Source: Pseudomonadota bacterium (GTDB taxonomy: Bacteria; Desulfobacterota; Syntrophia; Syntrophales; UBA8958). Taken from it: a stretch of DNA of 64,000 nucleotides. Where the stretch lies: NCBI GenBank assembly GCA_030057915.1, contig JASGUC010000031.1, positions 1 through 64,000 on the forward strand, read 5' to 3'. Of this stretch, positions 25,078 to 33,935 are shown piece after piece; the stretch's first letter is position 1, and each line of letters starts with the position of its first letter. A model generated the notes under the pieces. That model was given only the letters and a program-made list of their open reading frames with translations. It did no database searches and was not told the DNA's origin. The translations under genes and the position numbers were made by a program.

Positions 25078-26394
25078 TCAGTCGAAGAGGCCCGTGGCGG
25101 CGAATTCGGCGATCCGCTCCTCCGTATATCCCAGGGACAAGAGGACCTCCCGGTTGTGGGCGCCGGTCTTTACGCCCGCAAAGGGATAGGAAACCGGGGT
25201 GCGGGAGAACTTCACCGGGTTGGCCAGTTGGCGCACCGCGGCGGCCGGCGCGGCGCCCCTTCCGCCGCCCGCCCCTCCTTCCCCCATCTCCGTCGTTCGG
25301 TCGCCGTGGCGCTCCCCTGTCGTCGCGGCGGCAGACATGCCTTTGGGACCTGCCGCTCCACTCCCGCCGTCCGCCGCCCGCAGCGGCACGTCCACCACCA
25401 TCTCCCGCCCCCGGGCCAGTTCGCCCTCCAGGGCCTCCGCCAGGGACAGGACGGGCTCCACGCAGGCATCTACCTCCTTGAAAATCGCCTCCCATTCCGC
25501 CCGGGTCCTGGCGCGGACAATCGCCCGGATCTCCTCCCGCACCCGCTCGAAATCCTGGGGTTTGGGCGTTACGCCGCCGGGGATGAGATCGGGGCGACCG
25601 ATGACCTCGCAAAGAACCCTGAAGAACTGCGGCTCCAGGCTGCCGATGCTCAGATAGCCGCCGTCTTTCGTCGCGTAGAAGTCGTAGAGCGACCCTCCGT
25701 TGAGCCAGTTTTCCTCCCGTCCCGGCGCCTCGCCCCCGGCGAGATAGGCGGCCCCCGCCATGGCGTTGAGCGCCATCACCCCGTCGGTCATGGAGATGTC
25801 GATATGCTGTCCCTCCCCGGTCTCGGCGCGGCTCACCACCGCCGCCAGGATCCCGATTATGGCATTGTTGGACCCTGAGGCGAGGTCGGCGATCTGAATC
25901 CCCATGAGCGTCGGCCCCGTGGCCTTCCGCCCCGAATAGCCCATCACCCCCGACAGGGCCATATAGTTCATGTCGTGCCCCGCCCGGTCCCGGAGGGGAC
26001 CCGTCTGGCCGTAGCCGGAGATGGAGCAGTAGATCACCCGGGGATTGACCTTGTTGAGACTGGGGTAATCCAACCCCAGCTTGGCCATTATCCCCGGCCG
26101 GAACTGCTCGATGACGATGTCATAGTCCGCCAGCAGTCGATGGACGATCTCGATTCCCCGGGGGTCCTTGAGGTTTAGGGCCAGGGAGCGCTTCCCCCGA
26201 CCCAGATAGGCGCTCACGGCGCCCACCCCTGTCGCGGGGATCCGGGGAGGGAGGAATTCCACCAGATCGGGTCGCGATCCCGAAGTGACGCGCAGGACGT
26301 CCGCCCCCATGTCGGCGAGGCACATCGTCGCGAAAGGCCCTGGCAATAACGTGGTAAAATCCAATACCTTAAGTGATCTCAGCGCTCCGGACAC
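25078..26394 (-). CDS. CaiB/BaiF family CoA transferase, racemase-like
   Basis: 438 residues. Typical family III features: LKVLDFTTLLPGPFATMCLADMGAD-type start, LNLKDPRG, PRVIYCSISGYGQTGP. AGHDMNYMALSG (His, as in alpha-methylacyl-CoA racemase) and IQIADLASGS (Asp) favour the racemase branch over true CoA transferases. A 45-50 residue Gly/Ala-rich stretch (about 345-395) interrupts the C-terminal part before KFSRTPVSYPF and may be a lineage-specific insertion. It could act with the MFE-2-like enzyme on branched acyl-CoAs (inference). Confidence 0.88.
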   Translation of the reverse strand: MSGALRSLKVLDFTTLLPGPFATMCLADMGADVLRVTSGSRPDLVEFLPPRIPATGVGAVSAYLGRGKRSLALNLKDPRGIEIVHRLLADYDIVIEQFRPGIMAKLGLDYPSLNKVNPRVIYCSISGYGQTGPLRDRAGHDMNYMALSGVMGYSGRKATGPTLMGIQIADLASGSNNAIIGILAAVVSRAETGEGQHIDISMTDGVMALNAMAGAAYLAGGEAPGREENWLNGGSLYDFYATKDGGYLSIGSLEPQFFRVLCEVIGRPDLIPGGVTPKPQDFERVREEIRAIVRARTRAEWEAIFKEVDACVEPVLSLAEALEGELARGREMVVDVPLRAADGGSGAAGPKGMSAAATTGERHGDRTTEMGEGGAGGGRGAAPAAAVRQLANPVKFSRTPVSYPFAGVKTGAHNREVLLSLGYTEERIAEFAATGLFD

Positions 26395-26420
26395 AGCCCC
26401 CTCCTTTTACCTTGATGACT

Positions 26421-26540
26421 GAGAGCTTTGAATAACCGCCATTTTGTAATTTCGACCGAAGGGAGAAATCTTTAACAAACTGCCATGATTAGGATTTCTC
26501 GTCGCTCGCCCTCCTCGAAATGACATTTTTCAAAGGTCTC
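26421..26540. mobile_element. R1 element with 6-bp target duplication (120 bp)
   Basis: GAGAGCTTTGAATAACCGCC at the left, TTTTTCAAAGGTCTC at the right, flanked by ATGACT at 26415-26420 and 26541-26546. The core contains TTTCGACCGAAGGGAGAAAT and its complement-like partner GATTTCTCGTCGCT. Together with the copy at 30542 this shows the family moves by insertion. Confidence 0.8.
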
Positions 26541-26742
26541 ATGACTTAAGGTATCATAAACGGGCGTCATTTTCCAGCAGGATTCCCCCGGCATCGGCCC
26601 CGGCGCCCGGTTCCTCTCCGCCCTGACCGCAGGGCCAATTGGTTCTTTCTGCCGCCGCTCGATTTCCTGGGGCTGCAAAAGACGGGAAACCCGCTATTTC
26701 GGCTTATTTCGAGGGGCGCGAACCTGTCCTGGCCCTGACTGT

Positions 26743-26846
26743 CACGGTAAATTTGTTCTATCTCTAAATGGCTGAAAACAGGACGTGCCTCAGTTTTAGT
26801 AGCTCATTCAAGATCAACTACTTACCTTGAGAACAAATTTACCCTG
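26743..26846. mobile_element. R2 MITE, copy 1 (104 bp)
   Basis: Inverted ends CACGGTAAATTTGTTCT and (complement of right end) CAGGGTAAATTTGTTCT, 16 of 17 matching. Flanked by 10-bp duplications CCCTGACTGT (26733-26742) and CCCTGACCGT (26847-26856). It differs from the copy at 51877 by six substitutions and no indel. No coding capacity. It lies between the divergent CoA transferase and transketolase genes. Confidence 0.88.
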
Positions 26847-26924
26847 CCCTGACCGTTTCCCCGGTTGACAGGCCGTCGAAAATGTGAAATCTTCACGGAC
26901 CGGCCCCAAGGCACATGCCTTATC

Positions 26925-27056
26925 GAGCCCTTTGAAAATCTACGATTTGCTTTCGCCCCGCTAAAATCCGGGGTCGGAGATACCTTGAAAACACAGTATT
27001 CCGGCTGCCACTGGGATGACGATGGGGACTCGGAAAACGGCGTTTTTCAAAGGTCT
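26925..27056. repeat. R1 element upstream of transketolase
   Basis: 132 bp, GAGCCCTTTGAAAATC to GGCGTTTTTCAAAGGTCT, full-length and in the same orientation as 4864. Flanks CTTATC and TTTATC may be a worn target duplication. It ends 30 bp before the tkt start, so transcripts starting upstream would carry it. Confidence 0.75.
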
Positions 27057-27086
27057 TTTATCATAAAATCAAGAAGGTATGAGACA

Positions 27087-29222
27087 ATGATCGAAGAGAG
27101 ATGCATCAACGCCATTCGTTTTCTGGCCGCCGACGCCGCCGAAAAGGCCAAGTCCGGGCATCCGGGAATGCCCATGGGGGCGGCGGCCCTGGCCTACGCC
27201 CTCTGGATGCGCCATCTCAAGCACAATCCCGCCGATCCCGCCTGGCCGGACCGGGACCGGGTCGTCCTGTCCGCCGGACATGCCTCGATGCTGCTCTACA
27301 GCCTCCTGCACCTCACCGGCTACGACCTCTCCCGCGAGGACCTTCGGAGCTTCCGGCAATGGGGAAGCAAGACACCGGGGCATCCGGAACGGGGCCGCCC
27401 TCCGGGAACGGAGATGACCACCGGCCCCCTGGGCCAGGGGATCGGCCACGCCGTGGGCATGGCGCTGGCGGAGGCCCACCTGGCGGCGACATACAACCGT
27501 CCCGGACACGGGATTGTGGATCACTTCACCTATGTCCTGGCCAGCGACGGCGACATCATGGAAGGCGTCACCGCCGAGGCCTGCGCCCTGGCCGGCCATC
27601 TCGGTCTGGGAAAACTCATCGTCCTGTATGACGACAATGGCGTATCCCTCGCCGGGGCCACGGCCCTCGCCTTCACCGAGGACGTGGGCGGACGCTTCGC
27701 CGCCATGGGCTGGCAGGTCCTGGAGGTGGCGGAGGGCAACGACGTCGCCGCCATCGCCGCCGCCATCGCCACCGCCAAGGAGGAACGGCGTCGGCCCACC
27801 CTCATCGGGGTGCGGACCTGCATCGGCTACGGCGCCCCGACAAAGGAAGGCACCGCCGCCTGTCACGGCTCGCCCCTGGGGAAGGATGAGCTGGCCGCCG
27901 CCAAGGCGCGCCTGGGCTGGCCGGAGGCGCCGGATTTCCACGTCCCCGAGGAAGTCCTGGCCCACTGCCGGCGGCCGTCCCTGGAAAGAGGCGCCGCCTG
28001 GCAAAAGGCCTGGGAGGAGGCATTCGAAGCTTATGCGGCGGCCTTTCCCGAAGCGGCGGCAGAATTCCGCCGGGTCATGGCGGGGGAACTGCCCGCGGGA
28101 TGGGAAGAGGCCGTTCCGGATTTCTCCGTGCCGGCGGGTGAGCAAACGGGCATCTCCACCCGCAAGGTCTCGGAAACGGTGATGCAGGCCCTGGCCTCCC
28201 GCCTCCCCGAACTCATGGGGGGCTCGGCGGATTTGAATCCTTCCTGTCTGACGTGGCTCAAGGGAAAAGGGGACTTCCAGCCTCCCCCCGGCGATGCCCT
28301 CACCTCCGGAACGACGCCTGCCTCCTCCGGGACACAGCGCCAGGACGACGCTGGCCAGGGAGAGGGCGATCATGCCCCTCCTTCCATCTCCGGCGCCGTC
28401 GGCGGCGGCTGGAGCTACCGGGGTCGCAACATCCACTTCGGGGTCCGGGAGCATGCCATGGGCGCCATCGCCGGCGGCATGGCCGTCCACGGCGGCCTGA
28501 TCCCCTATACGGCCACCTTCCTCACCTTCGTGGACTACATGCGGCCGCCCATGCGCCTGGCCGCCCTCATGGGCCTCCGGGTGATCTACGTCTTCACCCA
28601 CGACAGCATCGCCGTCGGCGAGGACGGCCCCACCCACCAGCCCGTAGAGCAGATCATGAACCTCCGGGCCGTGCCCAACCTCAGCGTCATCCGCCCCGCC
28701 GACGCCGCCGAGACGGCTCAAGCCTGGCAGGCCGCCGTCGCTCGCCGGGAGGGACCCACCGCCCTGATCTTCACGCGCCAAAACGTGTCGCTGCTCGACC
28801 GCCGGGAGCTGGCCGACGCCGCGGGCCTCCAAAGGGGGGGCTACATCCTCTGGGATTCCTCCCTCGTCAAGCCGGATATCATCTTTATCGCCACGGGGTC
28901 GGAACTCCAGCTCGCCCTGGCAGCGGCACGAAAACTGGCCACGGAAGCAATCCGGGTCCGTGTCGTCTCCCTCCCCTCCTGGGATATCTTCGATGCCCAG
29001 CCGGCGGACTATCGGGAGCGCGTCCTCCCCCCGTCCGTCAAGGCCCGCATCGCCGTGGAGGCCGGGGTAAAGCTGGGCTGGGAGCACTACACGGGCCTCG
29101 ACGGGGCCGTTATCGGCATGGAGGGCTTCGGCGCCAGCGCCCCCGCCTCCGTTCTCCACGAACGGTTCGGCTTCACGGTGGATAGCATCGCCGACTGCGC
29201 CCGTTCCCTCCTCGGGAAATGA
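27087..29222 (+). CDS. tkt: Transketolase
   Basis: 711 residues. Thiamine diphosphate motif [19 protein letters not shown] with YDDN downstream, [10 protein letters not shown] near the N-terminus, [19 protein letters not shown] and [17 protein letters not shown] in the pyrimidine domain, C-terminal domain present. It moves two-carbon units in the pentose phosphate pathway. The frame is open to 26865, but those codons are R1 sequence; the start at 27087 follows GAAGG and matches the family. A 35-45 residue Gly/Ser/Gln-rich segment between PPPGDAL and GGGWSYRG interrupts a normally tight region. The stop TGA opens another R1 border. Confidence 0.95.
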   Translation: MIEERCINAIRFLAADAAEKAKSGHPGMPMGAAALAYALWMRHLKHNPADPAWPDRDRVVLSAGHASMLLYSLLHLTGYDLSREDLRSFRQWGSKTPGHPERGRPPGTEMTTGPLGQGIGHAVGMALAEAHLAATYNRPGHGIVDHFTYVLASDGDIMEGVTAEACALAGHLGLGKLIVLYDDNGVSLAGATALAFTEDVGGRFAAMGWQVLEVAEGNDVAAIAAAIATAKEERRRPTLIGVRTCIGYGAPTKEGTAACHGSPLGKDELAAAKARLGWPEAPDFHVPEEVLAHCRRPSLERGAAWQKAWEEAFEAYAAAFPEAAAEFRRVMAGELPAGWEEAVPDFSVPAGEQTGISTRKVSETVMQALASRLPELMGGSADLNPSCLTWLKGKGDFQPPPGDALTSGTTPASSGTQRQDDAGQGEGDHAPPSISGAVGGGWSYRGRNIHFGVREHAMGAIAGGMAVHGGLIPYTATFLTFVDYMRPPMRLAALMGLRVIYVFTHDSIAVGEDGPTHQPVEQIMNLRAVPNLSVIRPADAAETAQAWQAAVARREGPTALIFTRQNVSLLDRRELADAAGLQRGGYILWDSSLVKPDIIFIATGSELQLALAAARKLATEAIRVRVVSLPSWDIFDAQPADYRERVLPPSVKARIAVEAGVKLGWEHYTGLDGAVIGMEGFGASAPASVLHERFGFTVDSIADCARSLLGK

Positions 29223-29536
29223 GACCCTTGCAAAACCCCGTTGTGTCCTCCCTGCGGCCCTCCCGGGAAAGAGGGAATCCCGCGTCGAGACCTTAGTCCA
29301 AAGTCCAAAGTCCATTGAAAAACGCCGTTGGCGACCCCTGCCGCCGTTCCGGAGGAAGCCGGAATGCCCTGTTCTCGAGGTGTCCCCGACCCCGAATTAT
29401 ATCGGGACGACAGGAAGGATTTCTCAGTCGCTTCGCTCCTTCGAAATGACATCTGGGTAGGCTCGCGCTCCTTCGAAATGACATTTTTCAAAGGTCTCGC
29501 CCGACAGGGCATGGGCGGCGGCTTTTCAAAGGCCTC
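29221..29536. repeat. Composite nest of R1 pieces after tkt
   Basis: GAGACCCTTGCAAAACCCCG and CTCCCGGGAAAGAGGG (sub-type also at 56403), then GTCCAAAGTCCAAAGTCC direct repeats, a second border TTGAAAAACGCC, a GACATTTTTCAAAGGTCTC end and another TTTTCAAAGGCCTC end. At least three elements appear stacked or nested. Confidence 0.65.
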
Positions 29537-29569
29537 AAAATAGCCCGGGAGGTTGGCAAAGTGCCTATT

Positions 29570-30511
29570 TTAAAGACCTGACCCCGAGGATTCCGGGCGA
29601 TTGCCGACATGGAGGTAGGTGGCGCCGAGGGTGAGGGGATATTGGACGATGTCGCGGAGGCCCGCCGCCGCCATAAGGGACCCAAAGGCGGCAGGGCCGG
29701 GGAAATTGGATATAGAATCAACCAGATAGCGGTAGGCTGCGGGATTGGCGGAGAAGAGGCCGGCGATCCGGGGGAGCAGGCGATTCAGGTAGAGGCGGTA
29801 CAGGGGACCCATATACGGACTTTCCGGCAGATGCATCTCCAGGATCATCACCTGGCCCCCGGGGACGACGCAGCGGATCATCTCCTTCAGGACCCCCTGA
29901 CGGTCCGCCACGGGGACATTCCGGATCCCGAAGGCGATGGCGGCGACATCGAAGTCCGCTCCCCGAAACGGCAATTCCCGGACATCTCCCTGGACAAGAT
30001 CAATCCGCCCCGGCCCCCGGATCCGCCCCAGCGACGTCTCCTCCCCCACCGCCATCATGTCCGGGCCTGGCCGCCCCGGACGGTCTCGTTCTGCTAAACA
30101 TCCTCCTTCTCCTCCGCGCCCTGCTCCCGGCCCGCTTTCCCGGAGTCCGCCCCACCTTCTCTTCCGGACCGCCCGCCGGGTCTTTTCCAGCCCCCGCATC
30201 AGCATCTGCCGGGCAAAATCCAGTCCCACAACCTCGATGTCGCCATGGCGCCGCAGCGCCGCCAGGGCCAGATCCGCCGTTCCCGTCGCCAAATCGAGGA
30301 GCCGGCGGGTCTGGAAGAACCTCATCCGCTCCACGGCAAAGCGCCGCCATGCAACATCCCGCCGCAGGCTCAAGACGCGGTTGAGAAGGTCGTAAGCTTC
30401 GGGGACGGTATCGAATATCTCCTGAACTACCTCGGCGTGCCGTTTTCCGGGGAGTTCGCTGACGGGGGGATAGGCTGTTTGTTTCACTTTCGATCCTGCA
30501 AGAATATCCAT
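29570..30511 (-). CDS. ubiE: UbiE/MenG-type C-methyltransferase
   Basis: 313 residues with SAM motif LLDLATGTADLALAALRR, GLDFARQML, a motif II-like DVAAIAFGIRNV and the family's FDTVPEAYDLLNRVLS opening. It should methylate demethylmenaquinone or a quinone precursor. About 55 residues rich in Arg/Gly/Pro (roughly 115-170) lie between GLDFARQMLMRGLEKTRR and RIDLVQGDVRELPF, so the protein is longer than the usual 230-260. The stop (GGTCTTTAAAA) resembles an R1 border. Anaerobe context favours menaquinone, but this cannot be decided here. Confidence 0.87.
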   Translation of the reverse strand: MDILAGSKVKQTAYPPVSELPGKRHAEVVQEIFDTVPEAYDLLNRVLSLRRDVAWRRFAVERMRFFQTRRLLDLATGTADLALAALRRHGDIEVVGLDFARQMLMRGLEKTRRAVRKRRWGGLRESGPGAGRGGEGGCLAERDRPGRPGPDMMAVGEETSLGRIRGPGRIDLVQGDVRELPFRGADFDVAAIAFGIRNVPVADRQGVLKEMIRCVVPGGQVMILEMHLPESPYMGPLYRLYLNRLLPRIAGLFSANPAAYRYLVDSISNFPGPAAFGSLMAAAGLRDIVQYPLTLGATYLHVGNRPESSGSGL

Positions 30512-30541
30512 CCTTTAAGGCCCGAACCCATGGGCGTCTCT

Positions 30542-30700
30542 GAGAGCTTTGAATAACCGCCATTTTTGTCATTTCGACCGAAGGGAGAAATCCATGTCCC
30601 GAATGTAATGAGGGATCTTAGGATTTCTCGTCACTTCGCTCCTTCGAAATGACATGAGGGTAGGCTCGCGCTCCTCGAAATGACATTTTTCAAAGGTCTC
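30542..30700. mobile_element. R1 element with 6-bp target duplication (159 bp)
   Basis: GAGAGCTTTGAATAACCGCC to TTTTTCAAAGGTCTC, flanked by GTCTCT at 30536-30541 and 30701-30706. The core is longer than in the 26421 copy by an extra CTCGCGCTCCTCGAAATGA repeat block. The right duplication overlaps the stop codon of the YjbH-type gene. Confidence 0.8.
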
Positions 30701-30704
30701 GTCT

Positions 30705-32825
30705 CTAAAAGGCTAGGCCCGACCCCAGACGGCCGCGGTCCTTCTTCCAGTACACCTCCTGGTTGCGGCCTATGAAACCGAAGAGGCTGTTGGCGTGGTC
30801 GATGTCTTGGGCGACGTCCCGGGTCCAGGGGGAGATGGCGAAGGAGTATGTGGATTTGGTGTCTCTCCCGATGAACATCCGCAGCGGCCAGACGATCCCG
30901 ATGCCCTTGTTGTGATAACCCCGGTTGTAGGAATCGACGAAGACGTCGTTCGTATTGGTGAAGCTGTACCAGGCATACAGGATGATCCCGTTGAAGAACT
31001 TCGACAACGTCACCCGGGTCCCCCGGTCCCCCGCCAGAAACTGACCCGTCCGCAGATCCAGCGTCATATCCGCCTCGGGGACGTTCAGGGCCGTGTTGAG
31101 GAAGGCCGTGGCGTAGGAGTTCTTCCAATCGTTCTCCTTGAATGAGAAGGCCTTCCCTATCTCCCGTTTCTTAACCACACTGCCGCTGAGCCCCACCATG
31201 AGGCGTCCCCCCCACAGCGGCTTGGCCACCTCCCAGTCCATCCCTGCATACTCCGTCTCCAGATAGCCTACGGCCGCCCGGGCGTAGAATTCATGGGGCA
31301 GCTTCACCATTTGCTCCACCAGCAGCTTGTCCATGAGCACCTTCTCGTGGGTGTAAAAGACGTAATCCGTCCGCACCGGCTGGGACGACGCCACGTTGAC
31401 GGTGGAGACGTTATTGAGGGGATACTGCTCCAGGGCCGCCATGAGGGTCGAGCCCTTCCAGGGAAAGACGCGGACATATTCGTTGAAGCCCGCCCGGTAT
31501 TTGAAGAACCCCGACGGGTCGTTGACGAAGAACCGGAAGGCCGGGTTGACTCCCCAGTCCCACCAGGTACGGTGCTTCTTCTCTACCTCCAGGTTCCGAT
31601 AGACGTCCGTACGATACTTGGAGACATGCAGGAATTCCCCCAGACTCAGTTTGTCTGCGAAGAAGGCGACGATGTCTTCTCGGTGGGTGGCAAAGCTCAG
31701 GGTGGGAATCCCCAGATCCGTGAAGGCGATATGCACGTTCTCAATATGGGAGGGGAGGAGATCCCTGAGGATTCGCAGGACCACCCCCAGTCCTTTAGGG
31801 TCGTAATAGTACTTGTCGTTCCGAGCCTCGATGCGGATGTCATTCCCGACGAGCCGTATGCCGATGTCGGAGAAGCCCGACTCGCCCAGCGCCCGCGTCA
31901 GCCGTTCCACCAGGGGATGGGGCCGCAGCTCCGTCTTTTCCCGATACGGCAGATCATAAATGGGCAGGAACGGCCGCCCCAGTTCGAAGTTCATGGAGAT
32001 ATTCACCCCCAACTGCTGCCCCCTCTGGTAGCTCACATCCGCCTCCAGCCAGTCCCAGGGCCGCCACCGCACACCATAATTGAACTTGGAGGGCACGGCA
32101 CTCTGAAAATATTTACGATGCGCCGGATCGGAGGTCTGCTGGTCATAACGGATGGGGCTGTATTCCGCCATGAGGATCAGTCGGTCCGTCACGGCGAACT
32201 GCACCCCCCCGAAGAGCAACCCGTCGGATAGCCAACTCCGGGGGTCCTGAAAAATCTCGAACTTGAAATCGTCACCGCTGCTGGGCAGCGGTCTCCGCCC
32301 ATAGCGGCCGTTTCCAAAACCAATAGTGAAGTCAAATGGATACAACTGTTTGCTGGCAACGATGAATTGGGAGCCGTATAGGCGCGTCCCGTGGGGGTCG
32401 TACAGGCCCAACGCCAAGCCGGGAAACCATTTCGTCTCCGGCAAAAACTGGAACTTTATGCCCACAACCTTGTCCTTGTTATTACCGTAGCCCTGCCAAT
32501 ACGGATCGTTGGGATTGACCGGTGTATCGGCGACCTCCGTGAACCGTCCGTCTATCTCCACGCCCCGGAAAGGGCTGATCGCCCCATAGTAGTGCCGATA
32601 CGGCTCCACCAGCCCCACCCCGAAACGGAACTGTCCCTCCTTCAGGACCCGCGCCGTAGGAACCTCCATAATCCCGGTGCCCCCCCAGTTACCGGGCGTG
32701 ACAAACGGCTCTTCCCCCGCCCACGCCACCCCGGCGGCAAGCAGAAAAAAAATAAAAAAAATGGGGACTGTCCCTTTTTTTCGCAAGAAAAACGGAGGCC
32801 GTCCCCAGTTTTTTCTTTCCTTCAT
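30705..32825 (-). CDS. YjbH-type outer-membrane beta-barrel protein of exopolysaccharide secretion
   Basis: 706 residues. A signal peptide (PIFFIFFLLAAGVAWA) is followed by GNWGGTGIMEVPTARVLKEG, the conserved opening of YjbH/WbfB proteins. Then come many alternating aromatic strands (e.g. FRFGVGLVEPYRHYYGA) and a C-terminal aromatic residue typical of barrels. YjbH proteins occur with polysaccharide export genes; here the Wzz/SLBB cluster lies about 7 kb away. The stretch coding for residues about 4-23 lies in a palindromic repeat (32754-32815), so the precise start is uncertain. The start overlaps the upstream stop (TAATG). Confidence 0.85.
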   Translation of the reverse strand: MKERKNWGRPPFFLRKKGTVPIFFIFFLLAAGVAWAGEEPFVTPGNWGGTGIMEVPTARVLKEGQFRFGVGLVEPYRHYYGAISPFRGVEIDGRFTEVADTPVNPNDPYWQGYGNNKDKVVGIKFQFLPETKWFPGLALGLYDPHGTRLYGSQFIVASKQLYPFDFTIGFGNGRYGRRPLPSSGDDFKFEIFQDPRSWLSDGLLFGGVQFAVTDRLILMAEYSPIRYDQQTSDPAHRKYFQSAVPSKFNYGVRWRPWDWLEADVSYQRGQQLGVNISMNFELGRPFLPIYDLPYREKTELRPHPLVERLTRALGESGFSDIGIRLVGNDIRIEARNDKYYYDPKGLGVVLRILRDLLPSHIENVHIAFTDLGIPTLSFATHREDIVAFFADKLSLGEFLHVSKYRTDVYRNLEVEKKHRTWWDWGVNPAFRFFVNDPSGFFKYRAGFNEYVRVFPWKGSTLMAALEQYPLNNVSTVNVASSQPVRTDYVFYTHEKVLMDKLLVEQMVKLPHEFYARAAVGYLETEYAGMDWEVAKPLWGGRLMVGLSGSVVKKREIGKAFSFKENDWKNSYATAFLNTALNVPEADMTLDLRTGQFLAGDRGTRVTLSKFFNGIILYAWYSFTNTNDVFVDSYNRGYHNKGIGIVWPLRMFIGRDTKSTYSFAISPWTRDVAQDIDHANSLFGFIGRNQEVYWKKDRGRLGSGLAF
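32754..32815. repeat. Palindromic REP-like repeat inside a signal-peptide coding region
   Basis: AAAAAAATGGGGACTGTCC at 32754 and, as complement of 32795-32815, AAAAAACTGGGGACGGCC. The TGGGGAC(T/G)G core is of the kind seen in many dispersed bacterial REP palindromes. It encodes the NWGRPPFFLRKKGTVP part of the YjbH-type protein. Confidence 0.6.
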
Positions 32826-33346
32826 TACTTTCCTTTGTTTACGGACCTATGAGCCGCCACGAACCTCTCCACAAGCACCATCGCATCGCCCCGAATAATA
32901 TGCAGGTTCCCGATATTAGCAATACCCGTCATGTTCATACTCCAGGTCGTCGCCATCGTCCGCACCAACGGGTTGGCCTCCAGGCAAACCACCTGCCGCA
33001 GCTCCACTTTGACATCATAGGCAAACCAGTACTTCTCCGTCTCATGGGTGTTGATGCTGACGTACAGAAAGGGGTTGCCGGGAGTCCGCCGCCACTCCTC
33101 GCTCTCCACCATGACAATGCCCGCCGCGGCCAAGCGTCTCTCGGTTTCCTTTTTGATCGCTTCTCTCTCAATCCCAGCCTTCTCGGCATATCGCTTGATG
33201 TTCGGCTGGATTTCTTCCACAAAAACGGATAACCTCTTCAAACTCGTCAGGGTTTCCCGGCTGACCTCCGAATCTTCAGCGCCAACCGGACAGGCAACAA
33301 GAGTACACACAAGCAAAACAAAATAGATCAACCCCCGGCAATTCAT
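32825..33346 (-). CDS. Periplasmic hypothetical protein paired with YjbH-type barrel
   Basis: 173 residues with a signal peptide (LIYFVLLVCTLVACPVGAED; no clean lipobox) and a mixed alpha/beta mature domain: SVFVEEIQPNIKRYAEKAGI, TERRLAAAGIVMVESEEW, NPFLYVSINTHETEKYWFAYDVKVELRQ. The TAATG junction with the barrel gene implies coupled expression. The family is not recognised with certainty; similar small exported proteins accompany polysaccharide and outer-membrane systems. Confidence 0.75.
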   Translation of the reverse strand: MNCRGLIYFVLLVCTLVACPVGAEDSEVSRETLTSLKRLSVFVEEIQPNIKRYAEKAGIEREAIKKETERRLAAAGIVMVESEEWRRTPGNPFLYVSINTHETEKYWFAYDVKVELRQVVCLEANPLVRTMATTWSMNMTGIANIGNLHIIRGDAMVLVERFVAAHRSVNKGK

Positions 33347-33475
33347 AATCCCTCCTCATTCGCTGCTCCTTAACAGACGACCGCGCACTGTCCGGTCAAG
33401 GAACGGGCAGCGCCATTTAACATAGGGACAAAAACAATAAATGACCGACTTTCCCTCTTTCCGATTGCCTTGGCG

Positions 33476-33561
33476 CACTGCCTTCTCAGGCATGGGCCTC
33501 CCCCCCCTGCCGGAGGCTAAACGGGTGGCCGCATTGCCTTCCAGGCATGGGCCTCCCCCTG
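33476..33561. repeat. Direct repeat pair
   Basis: GCACTGCCTTCTCAGGCATG and GCATTGCCTTCCAGGCATGG, both continuing into GGCCTCCCCC, lie about 57 bp apart. The rest of 33347-33735 contains no convincing gene. Confidence 0.5.
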
Positions 33562-33739
33562 GACAATTCAGGAGGAGGTTGTCGAGAATAATCGGGAAAA
33601 TCCTTAACGCATAAATATATGAGCGCCATGCCAAAGCATGAATTCCCCGCACGTGTCAAGGGATATGACAGAAGCCTCTTCAGGTAAGGCCGCATATTTT
33701 TTCCAAGGGGCGGCGCGGCGTCTTCGCAATGGCGCCATG

Positions 33740-33771
33740 AAAAAACCTCCGCCGGCGCCCCGGCAGAGGTT
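33740..33771 (-). terminator. Terminator after the hotdog thioesterase
   Basis: Minus strand: AACCTCTGCCGG / CCGGCGGAGGTT hairpin followed by six T, about 165 bp beyond the thioesterase stop at 33936. Confidence 0.75.
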
Positions 33772-33935
33772 AAATGATGGATATTAGCAGAGAATTCATG
33801 ACATGGCCCGCCTTGATCGCTTTTTTTCCCTCCCTCGCCGCCAGGCCGGTCCGGCCGGCCGCAACCTGGGAACCATCCCGTTGGGCCGCTTTGGGTCAAG
33901 GAGACTGCGATGGCGGGGAGGCGCGATAAGACCGA

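Noticed and set aside
26865-27086. N-terminal extension of transketolase
   Set aside because: These codons cover the R2 flank and an R1 element; family homology starts at [12 protein letters not shown], 27087.
33476-33561. Possible CRISPR array
   Set aside because: Only two imperfect copies of a 27-30 bp direct repeat, no third unit and no cas genes.
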